Shown here: positions 10,352 to 21,469 of the stretch, piece after piece
Numbering within the stretch: the first letter of the stretch is position 1
Layout of the letters: each line of letters begins with the position of its first letter
DNA from: Parapristionchus giblindavisi
Taxonomy: Eukaryota > Nematoda > Chromadorea > Rhabditida > Diplogasteridae
Direction of reading: 5' to 3'
Assembly (NCBI GenBank): GCA_943737045.1
Contig: CALSFV010000253.1
Coordinates: 186,001 to 250,000, forward strand
Length of the DNA stretch: 64,000 nucleotides
The notes under the pieces: generated by a model
Databases searched by the model: none
What the model saw: only the letters and a program-made list of their open reading frames with translations
What the model was told of the DNA's origin: nothing
Made by a program: the position numbers and the translations under genes

Positions 10352-13171
10352 CAGGGTGCGGCAGAATTATGGAAACACGAGCTCCTGCATTTAGCAGTGG
10401 TTTTTCATCGTTTTGTGCGTTTCCCCGGCGCTCTCGAAACAATTTCATTGAAATTCACCATTATCAGCATCTCGTATCTGAGGTTGGTGTTGATTGCTTT
10501 ACATTCAGTGAAATGGAACGCCCTAGAATAGATGCCTGTCCTTCTGCCTCGCACCGCGTCGGCGGAACACTTGGTGGCGCTTTCTCTGATAAGACGCTGT
10601 TCACAGTGGAACAATCGTACAACCCCCAAAACAATAGGATATAGGTAGAGGACTCTTATGAAGCAGATGAGAGTTGAATGGAGGCTCTCTTCCTCGTAAA
10701 GTCATGGTTTGGGCTGACATCTGTCCCTTGGGACGGAATTTCCAGGTTTTTGTCGATCCTGGAGACAATGTTAACTAGGATAACAACCTGTAAGATATCC
10801 AAATGGAGTGTCTGGGCCCCGGGGCCAAGCGTCACTTTGGGAACATGCATTGGAGCTTAAAGAAAGATTCAGCGCTGACTCCCAAGGCAAAGATTGCGAA
10901 TGCCTGGCTCAAGACCCCGTTTTCACTCCTTCACCCGCTCCTCGGAATGTCCTCCTACTCTCCCGATCTCAACCCCCTCGACCTTTTTGTGTGATCAGTT
11001 CTCGAAAGCAATACCTGTGCTCGTCCCAACTCGAATCTTGAGTCGCTCAAGAAGGCCCTTCTCCGGAAATCGGAAAGAATCAACCAAAAATACCCTTCCG
11101 CCACCGTCGTTTTCAAAAATACCGTTTGAAGCTAGTTATTGACGCGAAAAGAGGCAGAATTAAGAAGTTAAGACACCGGCTCAGTAATGGCGCACTAAAA
11201 AATAGTGGAAAACGGAAAATGGCGACTTTCCGGGGTCTAAAAAAGTACACTGGAAAACCGAAAATGGTAACTCGAAAGTTGAATTCGCGGGCGCGAATAA
11301 GGCGCGGGAATTCAAATTCTGACTTTCTAACTGGATTTTCTGCGGTTATAAAACTTAAATAAAGCTGAACTTTCATTTTTCGACCTTTCTGAAGCGTAGG
11401 AACTTAAATTCCTACTTAACATCCTTTTTAAACCGCAGAAAACCGCAGTTGGAAAGCCAGAATTTGAATTCCCGCACCTTATTTCGCGCCCGCGAATTCA
11501 AATTGTCGAGTTTCCATGTGCTTTTTTAGACCCTGGAAAGTCGCCATTTTCCGTTTTCCACTATTTTTTAGTGCGCCATAAGATTCGAGGGTTGTGCCTG
11601 TGACCCCGGACATCGACCTCACCGATTCGGCCCAATTTTTTTTTATGGATACTCCCATGGGCCCCCATCACAAAATGGGTATTCATTTGGGCTGGTTCCT
11701 TGAAACACAAATGTGGCGGGTTTTCGAATTTTGAAAACTCGATTTTCACCGAAAAAAATGGGGTGACCTAGGACCAATGTTAGTGTCGATTATTTAGAAG
11801 TATAAATAGACAACAAAAATTGGCTATACGACGGTCCGTAAATCCGATCGCAAACTGATTTTTTTACCTTCTCAAAACATTCTAAAATTAATTAAAATTT
11901 TAAAACAAAAAAGTGCAGTCCAATTTTTGCCTCATCTTATAGAGCAAAAAATTCCGCGTCAAATAAGGGTAAAAGATCAAAAATCGACGGACCCGTCTTT
12001 TGAGATAAATGGACCTGAAGCTGACCCGAAAATATTTCTGCCTTAAAAACCCCTCGTGTTTGTACACATATTGAAGAGCTCGTCGAGTAGAACAACTTTC
12101 ATGTTGAGCATTTTGTTTGAAACGCGTGCACAAGAGAAATACATGAGTTTTCTTTATTCACTCGGTTTTTCAGACAAGTTTGAATAAAACAATAGTACAA
12201 TATTTTTTGTGCACAAAATGTTCTCGCCTATATTGTAGAACTGAAAAATCCATACTTAATCCGTTGTTTCACGAAAAAAAATATAGACCCCCATGCTGAA
12301 AAATATGGCCTGGAAAGTGGTCTTGGAAAAAAAGTTATCGAAACCTTGCCATGTTTATACTCATTTTAAAGAACTCATCGAGTGCGTCATTTTTTATGTT
12401 GGTCGTATTCTATGAAAGTCGTTTGTTCTCAAGATACAAGCAATCTTAACGATTAGGATCCAGTAAATCCTAATTCATGTAATTCTCTTGTACATGAGTT
12501 TCAGACAAAACGTTCAACATGAAAGTTGTTTTACTCGACGAGCTCTTCAATACGAGTACAAACATGAGGGGTTTTGAAAGCAAAAATATTTTCGGGTCAA
12601 CTTCAGGTCCATTTATCTCAAAAGACGGGTCCTTCGATTTTTGATTTTTTACCCTTATTTGACGCGGAATTTTTTGCTCTATAAGATTAGGCAAAAATTG
12701 GACTGCACTTTTTTGTTTTAAAATTTTAATTAATTTTAGAATGTTTTGAGAAGGTGAAAAAAAATCAGTTTGCGATCGGATCTCCGGACCGTCGTATAGC
12801 CAATTTTTGTTGTCTATTTATACTTATAATTAATCGACACTAACATTGGTCCTAGGTCGTTCCATTTTTTTTTCTGTGAAAATCTAGTTTTCAAAATTCG
12901 AAAACCCGCCACATCTGTGTTTCAAGGAACCAGCCCAAATGAATGCCCATTTTGTGATGGGGGCCTATGGGGATATCCATAAAAAAATTTTGGGCCAAAT
13001 CGGTGAGGTCGATGTCCGGCACTTCCTGGAATCTCACTGAGCCGATGTCTTACCATAGATTGTTGTTCATATGATAGCGCTTGATAAAATATTATATGCT
13101 GAACCGATTTGCTCAATACATGTGATCAGGGAAGATGAAAGATCATGTTTCCATAATTCTGCCGCACCCTG
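10352..13171. mobile_element. Tc1/mariner-superfamily (maT-like) transposon, 28-bp TIRs
   Basis: The ends CAGGGTGCGGCAGAATTATG (10352) and CATAATTCTGCCGCACCCTG (to 13171) are inverted and TA-flanked. The left third holds a decayed transposase. The rest is taken up by two foldback elements: 11193-11578 (ends GGCGCACTAAAAAATAG) and about 11604-13021 (arms of roughly 560 nt facing a centre near 12300). A second, truncated copy of the left end and the first inner foldback is at 21952-22462. Confidence 0.75.
10370..11190 (+). pseudogene. maT-like transposase relic
   Basis: Plus-strand pieces in shifting frames resemble the catalytic half of a Tc1/mariner-superfamily transposase. One piece, around 10690-10800, recalls the 'fvdPGdnVN' region. 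A second, 10803-10994, carries WSLKKDSAL, then AKIANAWLK, then SYSPDLNPLDLFV, matching the family pattern QQDSAP...SPDLNPLD with both aspartates present. A third, about 11040-11190, matches the C-terminal 'ESLKKALLRKSERI' and 'LVIDAKRGRIKK' segments. At least two frameshifts or stops separate the pieces, so no active enzyme is possible. The SPDLNPLD signature and the spacing between the aspartates suggest the maT (DD37D) lineage; that is a family inference by eye. The foldback at 11193 begins just after the transposase end. Confidence 0.65.
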
Positions 13172-13455
13172 TATATAGCGTGGATATAGCGTTGTTGTTG
13201 AACATTAAACTCCAAGGATTCTGATTCATAGTCAGAATCGGCCAACTGACCCGAGACCGATCCCTTGTGAGTATACAGACATTCAATTGTTAGTTGAGTA
13301 ATAATTAATTAAATTTTGTATAGGAGTAGTAATAAAGAGTTATATGTGAGGTATTGTTTATTGTGTTTTGATTGCAGATTAAAGCAAATTGTAACTTGAT
13401 GTAATAACCGCCAATGTTGCAATATAAACTACACACATATGCGCCGAGGCGCTTA
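13172..13455. other. No recognised feature
   Basis: AT-rich sequence between the maT-like element and the next small inverted-repeat element. No splice-bounded frame or repeat was recognised. Confidence 0.4.
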
Positions 13456-13461
13456 GTTCTT

Positions 13462-13664
13462 CTCTGGTATTTCTAAACTAGTAGTTACGTGACGTCACAG
13501 ACTAGCAGTTTACTGTTAGTTTACTACTAGTGAAAGAACATTTGACGAAATGCATTACCGTATTATACACCACTTCCAGTAAACTTACGTTTAACTAGCC
13601 GTAGACTTGCAAGTCTACGGCTAGTGGGAAATATAAGTAAACTACAAGTTTGAAAATACCAGAG
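13462..13664. mobile_element. Small inverted-repeat element, ends CTCTGGTATTT/AAATACCAGAG
   Basis: The ends CTCTGGTATTTC and GAAAATACCAGAG are inverted, and the interior holds nested palindromes (GTAGACTTGCAAGTCTAC at about 13600). A relative of similar size lies at 28986-29172, also with a TGACGTCAC box, inside a CAGGG foldback. Non-coding. Confidence 0.6.
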
Positions 13665-13689
13665 TTGTTTCTGTCAAAGCAAGCATTAT

Positions 13690-13845
13690 GATGAGACAAA
13701 GACTATTGTTGATCACGGTGTTCTGGTTCAAGCCATTTTGTTTCCATAGCCAGACAAGCGAAAGACGATTGCATTTGAGAGAGTTTCTATGTTGAGCGGT
13801 CGTTTTCGCTTTCAAAGTCTATAGAACATTGTGTGATGCTATATT
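13690..13845 (+). repeat. Three-copy repeat with a conserved short open frame, copy 1
   Basis: This block recurs at about 29895-30015 and 31234-31350. In all three the same frame stays open and ends at the same TGA. The shared peptide pattern is TVFW-x-KPF-x-F-x-S-x-T-x-ER, ending REF-x-C. Here it is preceded by MMRQRLLLI, which could be the start of a signal peptide. It may be a conserved exon or small gene, or simply a young repeat; the function is unknown. Confidence 0.4.
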
Positions 13846-13864
13846 ATATGTGTTTATAACCTAG

Positions 13865-13934
13865 GTGTGAGTGGGCGATGAGAAGGGACAACGAACATTC
13901 ACTCGAGTCATTCCAGCAATGTGTGAACGACCAG
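13865..13934 (+). CDS. Candidate isolated exon
   Basis: A plausible ACCTAG acceptor and a CAG|GTAAGT donor bound 70 nt. The open frame gives 23 codons with two cysteines (CEWAMRRDNEHS..., ending QQCVNDQ). It lies just downstream of the short conserved frame at 13690-13845 on the same strand, and the two could belong together. No homologous exon was seen elsewhere in the window, so support is limited to splice signals and the open frame. Confidence 0.3.
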
Positions 13935-13939
13935 GTAAG

Positions 13940-14990
13940 TGCTCCATTTAGGACTTGATCGATTATAAATTATAAAACGTATAGTATTCTTTTGGAGAAT
14001 CTTTTTGGATAAACATTTGCTCAATGTTCTATTTATGTTTTAATGAGACGCGAATTCAGGAAAATCATTTATCTTTGAACGATAGTGGAATGTTTATAGA
14101 ATTAATGCATTGATCACAGCTGATATTATGATAATGGATGAGAGAAGATATGCAGAACTACTCGATCCTGCAAATGGTATGAATTATAATGAAAATGAAT
14201 GATATGAATCATTGAATGATATGAATTATATAATATCACAAATCATATCAATATTTATCGAATATATCATAAATTCTTGCTTCTCATAGTATTCTGTCCT
14301 GGAGAGTCCCTTCCAACCCTCGCACATCATCCACCCAAGTCCCCTATGTAAATATAGTCAGTAACGACACATTTTGAAATCTTTATCTCTCGTTACCATT
14401 ATTTGTCTCGTTTCGTGCATACGCACATTGATAAAATTTCCATGATACTTCAACCCTGTCCACTCTCTCCACTTTTTAGCGCTCAAGTTGATTGGACAAC
14501 TTTTAAAAATAGATTTATTGACCGTATAAAATACACTTGTTTATTTGGTACGAGAGTAGCCAACCACTGCCACAATGAATTTCTATGTTTAGAGAGAGAG
14601 CACCGGTGAGAGAGTAGGTAGATCAGAGAGAGCGAGGAAGGAAATGAGGAAAGAGTGGGGAGTTAATCGATAGTTCTTCCTCTGTTTAGCAGCAGTAGCA
14701 ATGCAATTATGCAAGTACATTTTATACGGACCATACAATCTGCATCGAAAACTGATCGAAAACGAAAACTAAAAATGTATGAACTTTAATTTTTTGATTC
14801 TCCAATTTTCAATGGGCCATCCTATCGTTACGCCTACACAGCACAGGTTTCACCCTAATATTTTATTATTATATGTTCCTCCCGAAAGCAAAAATTCCAG
14901 TCGGAAAAAAAGTATGCTTGATTCGAAGCCACGAAAAACAAAGAGTTCTTCTGTGGAAGAATATTACAAACTGTCTATTCTGTAGATCGA
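13940..14990. repeat. Dispersed repeats, no supported gene
   Basis: About 14050-14180 resembles 51390-51510 (shared phrases around 'gatgagagaagata' and 'actactcgatcctgcaa'). About 14520-14680 holds the 'gtagccaaccac' plus AG-rich block also found at 39690-39790 and 47030-47150. About 14700-14760 shares the 'gcaagtacattttatac' phrase with 55372 and 58078. The open frames at 14403-14609 and 14779-15154 lie in repeats. Confidence 0.45.
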
Positions 14991-14994
14991 GGCC

Positions 14995-15455
14995 ACAAAT
15001 AGTGCTGTATACACTTTGTACACTCTGCAGATATCGTACATGTAAAAATAAATGTATCATGTGCGGTGTGAAACGGGATTGTGAGCGAGCCGGCCATTTT
15101 CGTTATTTTTCTTTCTTTTCATTGTTTTTCTTTCCATCGTATCTACTACAGTAAAATAAATTAGGCCAAAGTATTGCCATTTTACAAAAATCATCATTTT
15201 CGCGATGAATAAATTGCTCCAATGAACCAAGGTTGATCAATTTATTCAGCGTATAATAGGAACAATTTATTTTAATTTAATGGCCTAATTTATTTTAATA
15301 TAGTAGATTCGATGGAAAGAAAAATAATGAAAAGAAAGAAAAATAACAAAAAATAGCCGAATCGCTCACAATCCCGTTTGATCGGCATGATCCGTTCAGA
15401 TCCATTCACACCGATCATGATACAATTATTTTTGCATGTCGATATGCATTGTGGT
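14995..15455. mobile_element. Foldback element with arms of about 200 nt
   Basis: The arms are inverted copies (left around 'gatacattt', 'cgggattgtgagcga' and 'ggaaagaaaa' in complement; right 15300-15455), facing a centre near 15225 ('aattgctccaatgaacc'). Each arm keeps an open frame with a CK-N-x-CIM motif followed by a hydrophobic stretch (15290-15520 minus and 14873-15154 plus), a mirror effect of the palindrome. It lies just downstream of gene E, possibly in its 3' intron. Confidence 0.55.
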
Positions 15456-15497
15456 AAGTCGGTGTGTGTGTATATAGGAGAAGATTTTCGACCAATG

Positions 15498-16949
15498 TCA
15501 AATACAACAAAACGAACCACAAATATATTCTATGGTTCTTTTAAATTCAGCGGCAATAGCGTCAACAACGTCTGCGGAAGCAAATAATTCAGCATACGTT
15601 CGACACTCTTTTGTAGCTACATCGTTGCATCTACTGAAATCAAGAGAAATGTTACTAACTCACCATCACTGTTGATAAATAAAAAAAGTGCCACGTACCG
15701 ATTGCTATCGCTTATCGAAATACCAACTTTTTGGGGGATGCGCCCGTTTCGGCAACGGATCATAAATCAGTTGGGAGGTAAGCTATGGCAATAACAGTTG
15801 TACCGTTGTTATCAGTACGCTACCAAAGCGATGGACGTCCATCAACCCCTTTGTTATTCGTTTTAATGTCATTATAATACGATGGAATAAAGAATAAGAT
15901 AAGATAAGATAAGATCAGTAGGAGTGTACGGTATTGTGCTACAGTAACGGTCAGGAATCGCGAACTGATTTTTTTTCAGTCCACCCATGGCCGGGGTTGA
16001 AAATGTCCGATGTAGAAAAATTCATGTTGCTTCGAGACCAAATACTAGTTGCCATTATATCAATAGCGAGCCAACTTTTATCTTTCTGGATAGCGTAACC
16101 CGAACTACCGTAATCGAACCGGGATTTGCCGTGACTTTTGCTATTATATTGTAGGGCACGTAGTTATCTTCAAACTCGCTTATAACTCAGAAAATTAAAG
16201 TTAGTAATGATGAATTTAAATGAATTTTTAAGTCCAAACGAGGTATTCACGTACTCTGTATAGCATTTATATATATATGGGCGTTCATTCTCCTCCGTGT
16301 CCTGAAACAAGTGTTTTTGAAAGTCGTAGTCGCTCAACATTTGTTTTTCACTGTTTGGGACGGCAAAGAATTTTTTTGTATAACAAGAGTCTATTATAGA
16401 TTTCCATGCACTATTTATTACAGTTCGATCGAGCTTTATCATGCTCGACGAAGTTCATCTGATCGGCGCACGTCGTGAATTTTCGAATATGGATTTGCAA
16501 AGTCCTGGTCGTTCGTTTTTGTGATACAAAAAACTCTCTTACTGAGGTTGGTAATGATTTCCGGAAAGAAAACAAGGATGTTTGGATATTTTAAAAGCAT
16601 ATGACGGTGTATAATGGTACGAAGTAAAAGATATAAATCATGTTTAAACTATGTACTATTATGGTTGCAGCTTCAAAATTTCAAGCAGCGTTAAGACTTT
16701 GTGGAAAATATTGTTTTGGATACAATACAACTTACTTCAATACATCCAAAATAAGATATATATCTGATATCCGAATCAAGGTCCTTTTCAGATACTGCAC
16801 ACCCAGTACGGCACTGAACAGTAGGCAAAGATCGGACAGCAGTCATACGTTTTCGCAATATTTCGGTTATCTCTTGCATTAGAAGTCCACTAGTCGTCGT
16901 CGGTGTATCACCTTTTACGGATCCTTTTAGACAAGTGTACGACTTATGG
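15498..16949 (-). CDS. Cysteine-rich family member E (exons 2-4; exon 1 not identified)
   Basis: Three exons fit the family model in phase. Exon 2 is 16949-16736: it has SYTCLKGS near its start, TVQCRTGC in the middle and a late FGC, and ends GAA|GTAAGT. Exon 3 is 16301-16255, 47 nt because of two extra codons, with one Cys. Exon 4 is 15633-15498: it starts RCNDVATKEC and runs to YICGSFCCI and TGA. As in the paralogues, exon 4 may instead end at 15514 (GGTTC|GTTTT) and splice on. The exon 2 acceptor that preserves phase is CCAG|C rather than the CAG four bases upstream. No convincing 53-nt signal exon was found upstream; a weak candidate start lies near 17020-17060. Intron 2 is short; intron 3 contains an inserted half-foldback. 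The product would be a small secreted cysteine-rich protein, function unknown. Confidence 0.7.
15738..16165. mobile_element. Partial copy of the 30412-31060 foldback, with a retroposon insertion
   Basis: The sequence follows one arm of the palindrome at 30412-31060 (shared 'caacggatcataaat', 'gtcaggaatcgcgaactg', 'atctttctggata'). Positions 15818-15913 interrupt it: a short unique sequence ending in (AAGAT)n, flanked by the duplicated target ATCAGTA (15811-15817 and 15914-15920). This is the hallmark of a 5'-truncated retroposon. Both lie in intron 3 of gene E. Confidence 0.65.
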
Positions 16950-17294
16950 CTGGCTGAAAGAGGCTCAATTAGTGAAATCATATTTAATAAGTAAGCTTTA
17001 TAGATTTGAGACAATAATGGCTAAATACGGTCGAATAATCATCATTGGATATCAATCGAAAAATTTGTGGTTGATAGTACTTCTTCCAGTAACAAGATCG
17101 GGAGACCTTACTAAACTTTTTCTATATCTTCGCTCTCTAGTGAATGAACATGCGGACTATATCTGGAATACTAAAATGATCTATCACGACATGAATTAAG
17201 ATTATCTTGATATTCGAAGGTGCGCAAAAATAGGCGTGATAAAATTCTCCGCTATGTGAACAACTCTGTCTTCCGTGCATAAAAAACTACAAAC

Positions 17295-17373
17295 GAACCA
17301 TCGTCTACAGCGGCATCATCAGTAGTTCTGTCGAATATAGAGCTGGGTGTGGAAAAAGGCGCTGCACGAGAAT
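17295..17373 (-). CDS. Orphan Ser/Thr/Asp-rich exon (second family), copy 1
   Basis: On the minus strand TTATAG|AT is followed by 25 codons ending ...RTTDDAAVDDGS and a GGTTC|GTTTGT donor. The exon at 25541-25625 is a clear paralogue with the same phases (two bases at each end). The related exon at about 26050-26135 belongs to a gene with an upstream Cys-containing exon. It lies directly upstream of gene E, while its paralogues lie upstream of gene F. The matching upstream exon was not found here, so this is probably a fragment cut off by the foldback at 17413. Confidence 0.45.
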
Positions 17374-17818
17374 CTATAATTAAGCACTAAACATTGTTGA
17401 TGTAAAGCTTAAGAGGCCTGTTCCCAAAGACTCGATCATATTCGACCACCCCCGGACACGTGCGCTAGCAATGAGAACTGGGGGCCCATACTTGGGTGTT
17501 AGGTGTGTCACAGGCCCTTATTACACAAAACAGCAGAAATTTCCTGTTTGTGCCCTCAGGCTATTAAAAAAAATATTTTTTTTGAAAAACGTTAAAAAAT
17601 CATAATTTTTCAAATTGTTGAGATGAAGTCTAAATATCATTTGCGATGCGTCTAGGGTGCACAGAGCTTGCTAATTCACTATTAGCATCGAATGTGCGTT
17701 GATTCCTAACCCACTTTTTTGACTCAAAATTTTGGTTTTTTCGGACAAATTATCGCTTGTTGTAGATTGCTGCAAAGATTTCCGACGCGGTATTTTAGCC
17801 TAAGCAATTCTGCATTGA

Positions 17819-19834
17819 GTAGTATTGGAGCCATATGTGATCTCTCTGGAAACTCTCTTATCTCTGATAGTGACAAGGCAGATTCACTTGCATCTTATTT
17901 TGAAACTATGTATATCGCTGATGATATGACTCTTCCTCCTCTTTCCTCATACATTCCTCATTCTCTTTCCATTCCAATTATTATGCCTCAGGATGTTGCT
18001 TATTATCTCCGTCGTTTAAGTTCATCTTGCTCCCTCCCATCTGATTTAATCCCCTCTATCATTTTTAAACGTTGTCATTCCTCTCTTGCTTATCCTTTGT
18101 CTATAATCTTTAATATTTCTATCAGTCTAGGCGAAATACCAACAATTTGGAAATCTTCTATAGTCATTCCTATTCCTAAAGTCTCTAGCCCATCCAATGT
18201 CTCTCATTTTCGCCCTATATCGATCTCCCCTGTTCCATCTAAGATTCTCGAGCGCATTTTGAAACCACGCATTACACACTGGTGTCATATCCACAATATC
18301 ATACCCAAGGAGCAGTCTGGATTTGTAAAATCAAAGTCCACTGTGACACAACTTTTACATTGTACTCAAGCGTGGCGAAATGCTCTTGACAGTGATCTTT
18401 GCACTGATGTTATCTATGTTGATTTATCTCGTGCCTTTGATTCTGTCTCTCATAGTAAACTCTTGTACAAATTAGAATCTCTTGGTATTAGAAATAATCT
18501 ACTGTCGTGGTTTACTTCGTTTTTAGATGATCGTCGATTTTCAGTGAGAATAGGTGATACTCTATCATCTGATAGAGTGGTCACTTCTGGTGTTCCACAA
18601 GGTACAGTTTTGGGTCCATTACTCTTTTTGATATATGTTTCGGATCTCCCAAGGGTATTCAGTCATCTCCCTCAAATAGGTATTCAAATGTTTGCAGACG
18701 ATATCAAACTTTTCTCAACTTTTTCACATATTTCTCCACATGAATCTCACTCTCAACTTTCTCAAGGGTTAACTTCTCTATTAGAATACTGCGAAAACTG
18801 GCAGTTATCGGTTGCACAAAAAAAGTGCTCCGTTCTACATATAGGCAAAACAAATCCTGCTTTACCCTACTCAATTCTCTCTCACATTCTCCCTTCATCT
18901 TCTTCTACCCGTGACTTAGGTGCTTATATCGATCCTCTACTGAATTTTAAGTCTCATATTGCCATTATTTGTGAAAAGTCCTTGTCACTTGTTTATCATA
19001 TTTTTAGATCCATCTCTTGTACTCGATCTGATGTATATATTAGAGCTTTCAAATCATACGTACTCCCCATTATTGAATATGCCTCACCAGTTTGGTCACC
19101 CTTGTCAAAGGGGTTAGTACGCCAATTAGAAAAGGTCCAACATGTATTTACTAGATTATTGTATCATCGTTGTTCTCTTTCGTATACTCTCCCTCCACCC
19201 TATCCTCAACGTCTGACCCTATTCTCGCTTAATTCGCTTTATCATAGAAGAATTGTTATTGATATCATTTTTGCAATTAAGATTTTGAGATGTGAAGTTG
19301 ATATTCCTTGTAGCTGTTTCTATATTTTCAAGCCTTCATTTGGTCGTTTATCCTCGTTTGCTTTCCATATCCCACGAGCCAAAAGAGAAAACCTTCGCTC
19401 TTCATTCTCTAATAGAACTTCCCTGTTTCTGACAAAACTTCCTTCTATCTTAGACCCACATCTGAGCACCAATTCCATTAAATCTAAATTATTATTATCT
19501 TTTGATTTAATTAGTAATTTATGTATTGATATTTCGCCCCTTTAAATGATGTCTCATATAAAAGATCCTCATTGCCATGTCAGTTTCCGTTCACACTGAC
19601 TTATGCGGTCCTTTCCCGCTAGGGCCTCATCCACCCTAAATCATTGATCCCACTCTGATCTTTGATCTTGGCATTTGAGAAAACGTTATTGAGACATCAC
19701 TGACCTTCTTCACCTTCCCCCATTTCCCTTTATCCATTGCCCCCGTTTATTATCCCTGTGCAGATTTCTTAATTTTAATTCGTTAATTTTACTTGTTGGA
19801 ACATCTTTATGATGTATGATAAATAAATAAATAA
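17819..19834 (+). mobile_element. 5'-truncated CR1-like LINE inserted in the foldback
   Basis: The insertion has the same 5-bp target ATTGA on each side (17814-17818 and 19835-19839) and a (AAAT)n-type tail (gataaataaataaataaa). The uninterrupted opposite arm at about 21030 gives the empty-site sequence. The element begins in the middle of its second frame, so the endonuclease region and the 5' end are missing. This is what target-primed reverse transcription commonly leaves behind. Confidence 0.85.
17820..19545 (+). CDS. Reverse transcriptase of a CR1-like non-LTR retrotransposon (N-terminally truncated)
   Basis: The continuous open frame begins at 17719, but its first 33 codons come from the foldback arm; LINE sequence starts near codon 34. 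Numbered from 17719, residues about 233-245 hold VDLSRAFDSVSH, residues about 289-303 SGVPQGTVLGPLLF, and residues about 325-332 FADDIKLF with the catalytic Asp pair. These are core motifs of RNA-dependent DNA polymerases that copy LINE RNA. The C-terminal part (about residues 400-608) includes the usual thumb-like region around YVLPIIEYASPVWSP. No apurinic endonuclease domain is present upstream. The sequence and the short A/T-repeat tail recall nematode CR1/L2-type LINEs. The frame is intact over more than 570 codons, implying a fairly recent insertion, but the copy cannot transpose by itself. Confidence 0.85.
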
Positions 19835-21469
19835 ATTGATTTCACTTAAAACCGTGTTCTTCCCGTTAGACCATCTTGCCGAACTTTTCGCTCGAATTTC
19901 CGTAATCGATGGTTTTCCCGAACAAATGTATTTTCCAAACGTATTTTCCAAACGATTGGTGCGAAATTGTGCTCTACACAAAGTTTCGAGGTGAGACAAG
20001 TACAATGACACAAGAAGCCCATCACTTGGATCAATTTGAAAATTTCGATTTTCACGACCACGACCGGGGGTCATGGTCTGAAAATTTCTAAATTTTTCAA
20101 GTTTGAAATGTTTTCATTTATGCGGCTTATTGTGAAGTACTAATGATGTGAATAATATTCAGCCAATGCTCAATGACTGATCCCTCCTTTCAACCATTTT
20201 TCGAAATTTTTTCGTTCTGAAGGCCTTCGAAAAATCAGAATTGTGTTTGAATCAGTTTCCAACTTGCTTTCCGTAACATTCTGTCATAGTACTTTACAAT
20301 GTATATAATCAATATGAAAATCGTTTATTTTCGAAAATTCATTTTTTTGTGCCATGACCCCGGGGTCATGGAAATCGATTTTTCAAAAGTGAGCCGAGTG
20401 CCGTGATTCCAGTTCTACTATGTTCACTCATCATGAAATCATTTGCTCATTGTAGCAGCATTCGAGTCGACAAACTGCATTATATTAAAAATTTTCCGTG
20501 AAAGTAGGCACTCAAATTTAAAATTCTGAATTTTCGAAAGTAAAGGATTTTCATATTGATTATGTACATTACAAAGTACTATGACAGAATGTTACAGAAA
20601 GCAAGTTGGAAACTGATTCAAACACAATTCTGATTTTTCGCGCGGATTAAGAACGAAAATTTTCGAAAAAAAGGTTGATAGGAGAGATCAGCCATTGAGC
20701 ATTGGCCGAATATTATTCACATCATTAGTACTTCACAATAGGCCGCATAAATGAAAACATTTCAAACTTGCGAAAATTTGAAATTTTCGGACCATGACCC
20801 CCGGGTCTTGAGAATCGAAATTTTCAAATTAATCCAAGTGATTTGCTTCTTGTGTCATTTTACTCGTCTCACCTCAAAACTTTGTGTGGAGCACAATTTC
20901 GCACCAATCGTTTGGAAAATACGTTTGGAAAATACATTTGTTCGGGAAAACCATCGATTACGGAAATTCGAGCGAAAATTTCGAGCGAAAAAGATGGTCT
21001 AACGGGAAGAACCCGGTTTTAAGTGAAATCAATGCATAATTGCTTAGGCTACAATACCTAGTGGGAAATCTTTGCAGCAATCTACAACAAGCGATAATTT
21101 GTCCGAAAAAAAATTTTGAGTCAAAAAAGTGGTTTAGGAATCAACGCGCATTCGATGCTAATAGTGAATTAGCAAGCTCTGTGCACCCTAGACGCATCGC
21201 AAATGATATTTAGACTTCATCTCAACAATTTGAAAATAATGATTTATAAACGTTTTCGCACATAAATTAATTTTTCTTATTGCCTGAGGACACAAACAGG
21301 AAATTTCTGCTGTTTTGTGTAATAAAGGCCGGTGACACTCCTCACACCCAAGTATGGACCCCCAGTTCTCATTGCTAGCGCACGTGTCCGGGGGGTGGTC
21401 GAGTCTTAACGACCATCTCTCTTAAACAGGCACAACTATAACATATCTCATTAACAAAGGAAGGGTTTC

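Larger units (their letters stand above)
17413..21421. mobile_element. TTAA-flanked foldback element, copy 2
   Basis: TTAA at 17409-17412 and 21422-21425 flanks the element. The left arm (17413-17818, resuming at 19835) is an inverted match to the right arm (about 20560-21421). The centre near 20350-20560 contains GACCCCGGGGTCATG-type palindromes. The terminal blocks 'cgaccacccccgg', 'gcgctagcaatgagaactgg' and 'cccttattacacaaaac' are the same as in copies 1 and 3. Without the LINE the element is about 2 kb. It has no coding capacity of its own. Confidence 0.8.

Noticed and set aside
14873..15520. Pair of Cys-containing frames with hydrophobic ends
   Set aside because: They are the two arms of one palindrome read outward; no splice or start evidence. 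Kept only as a note under the foldback.
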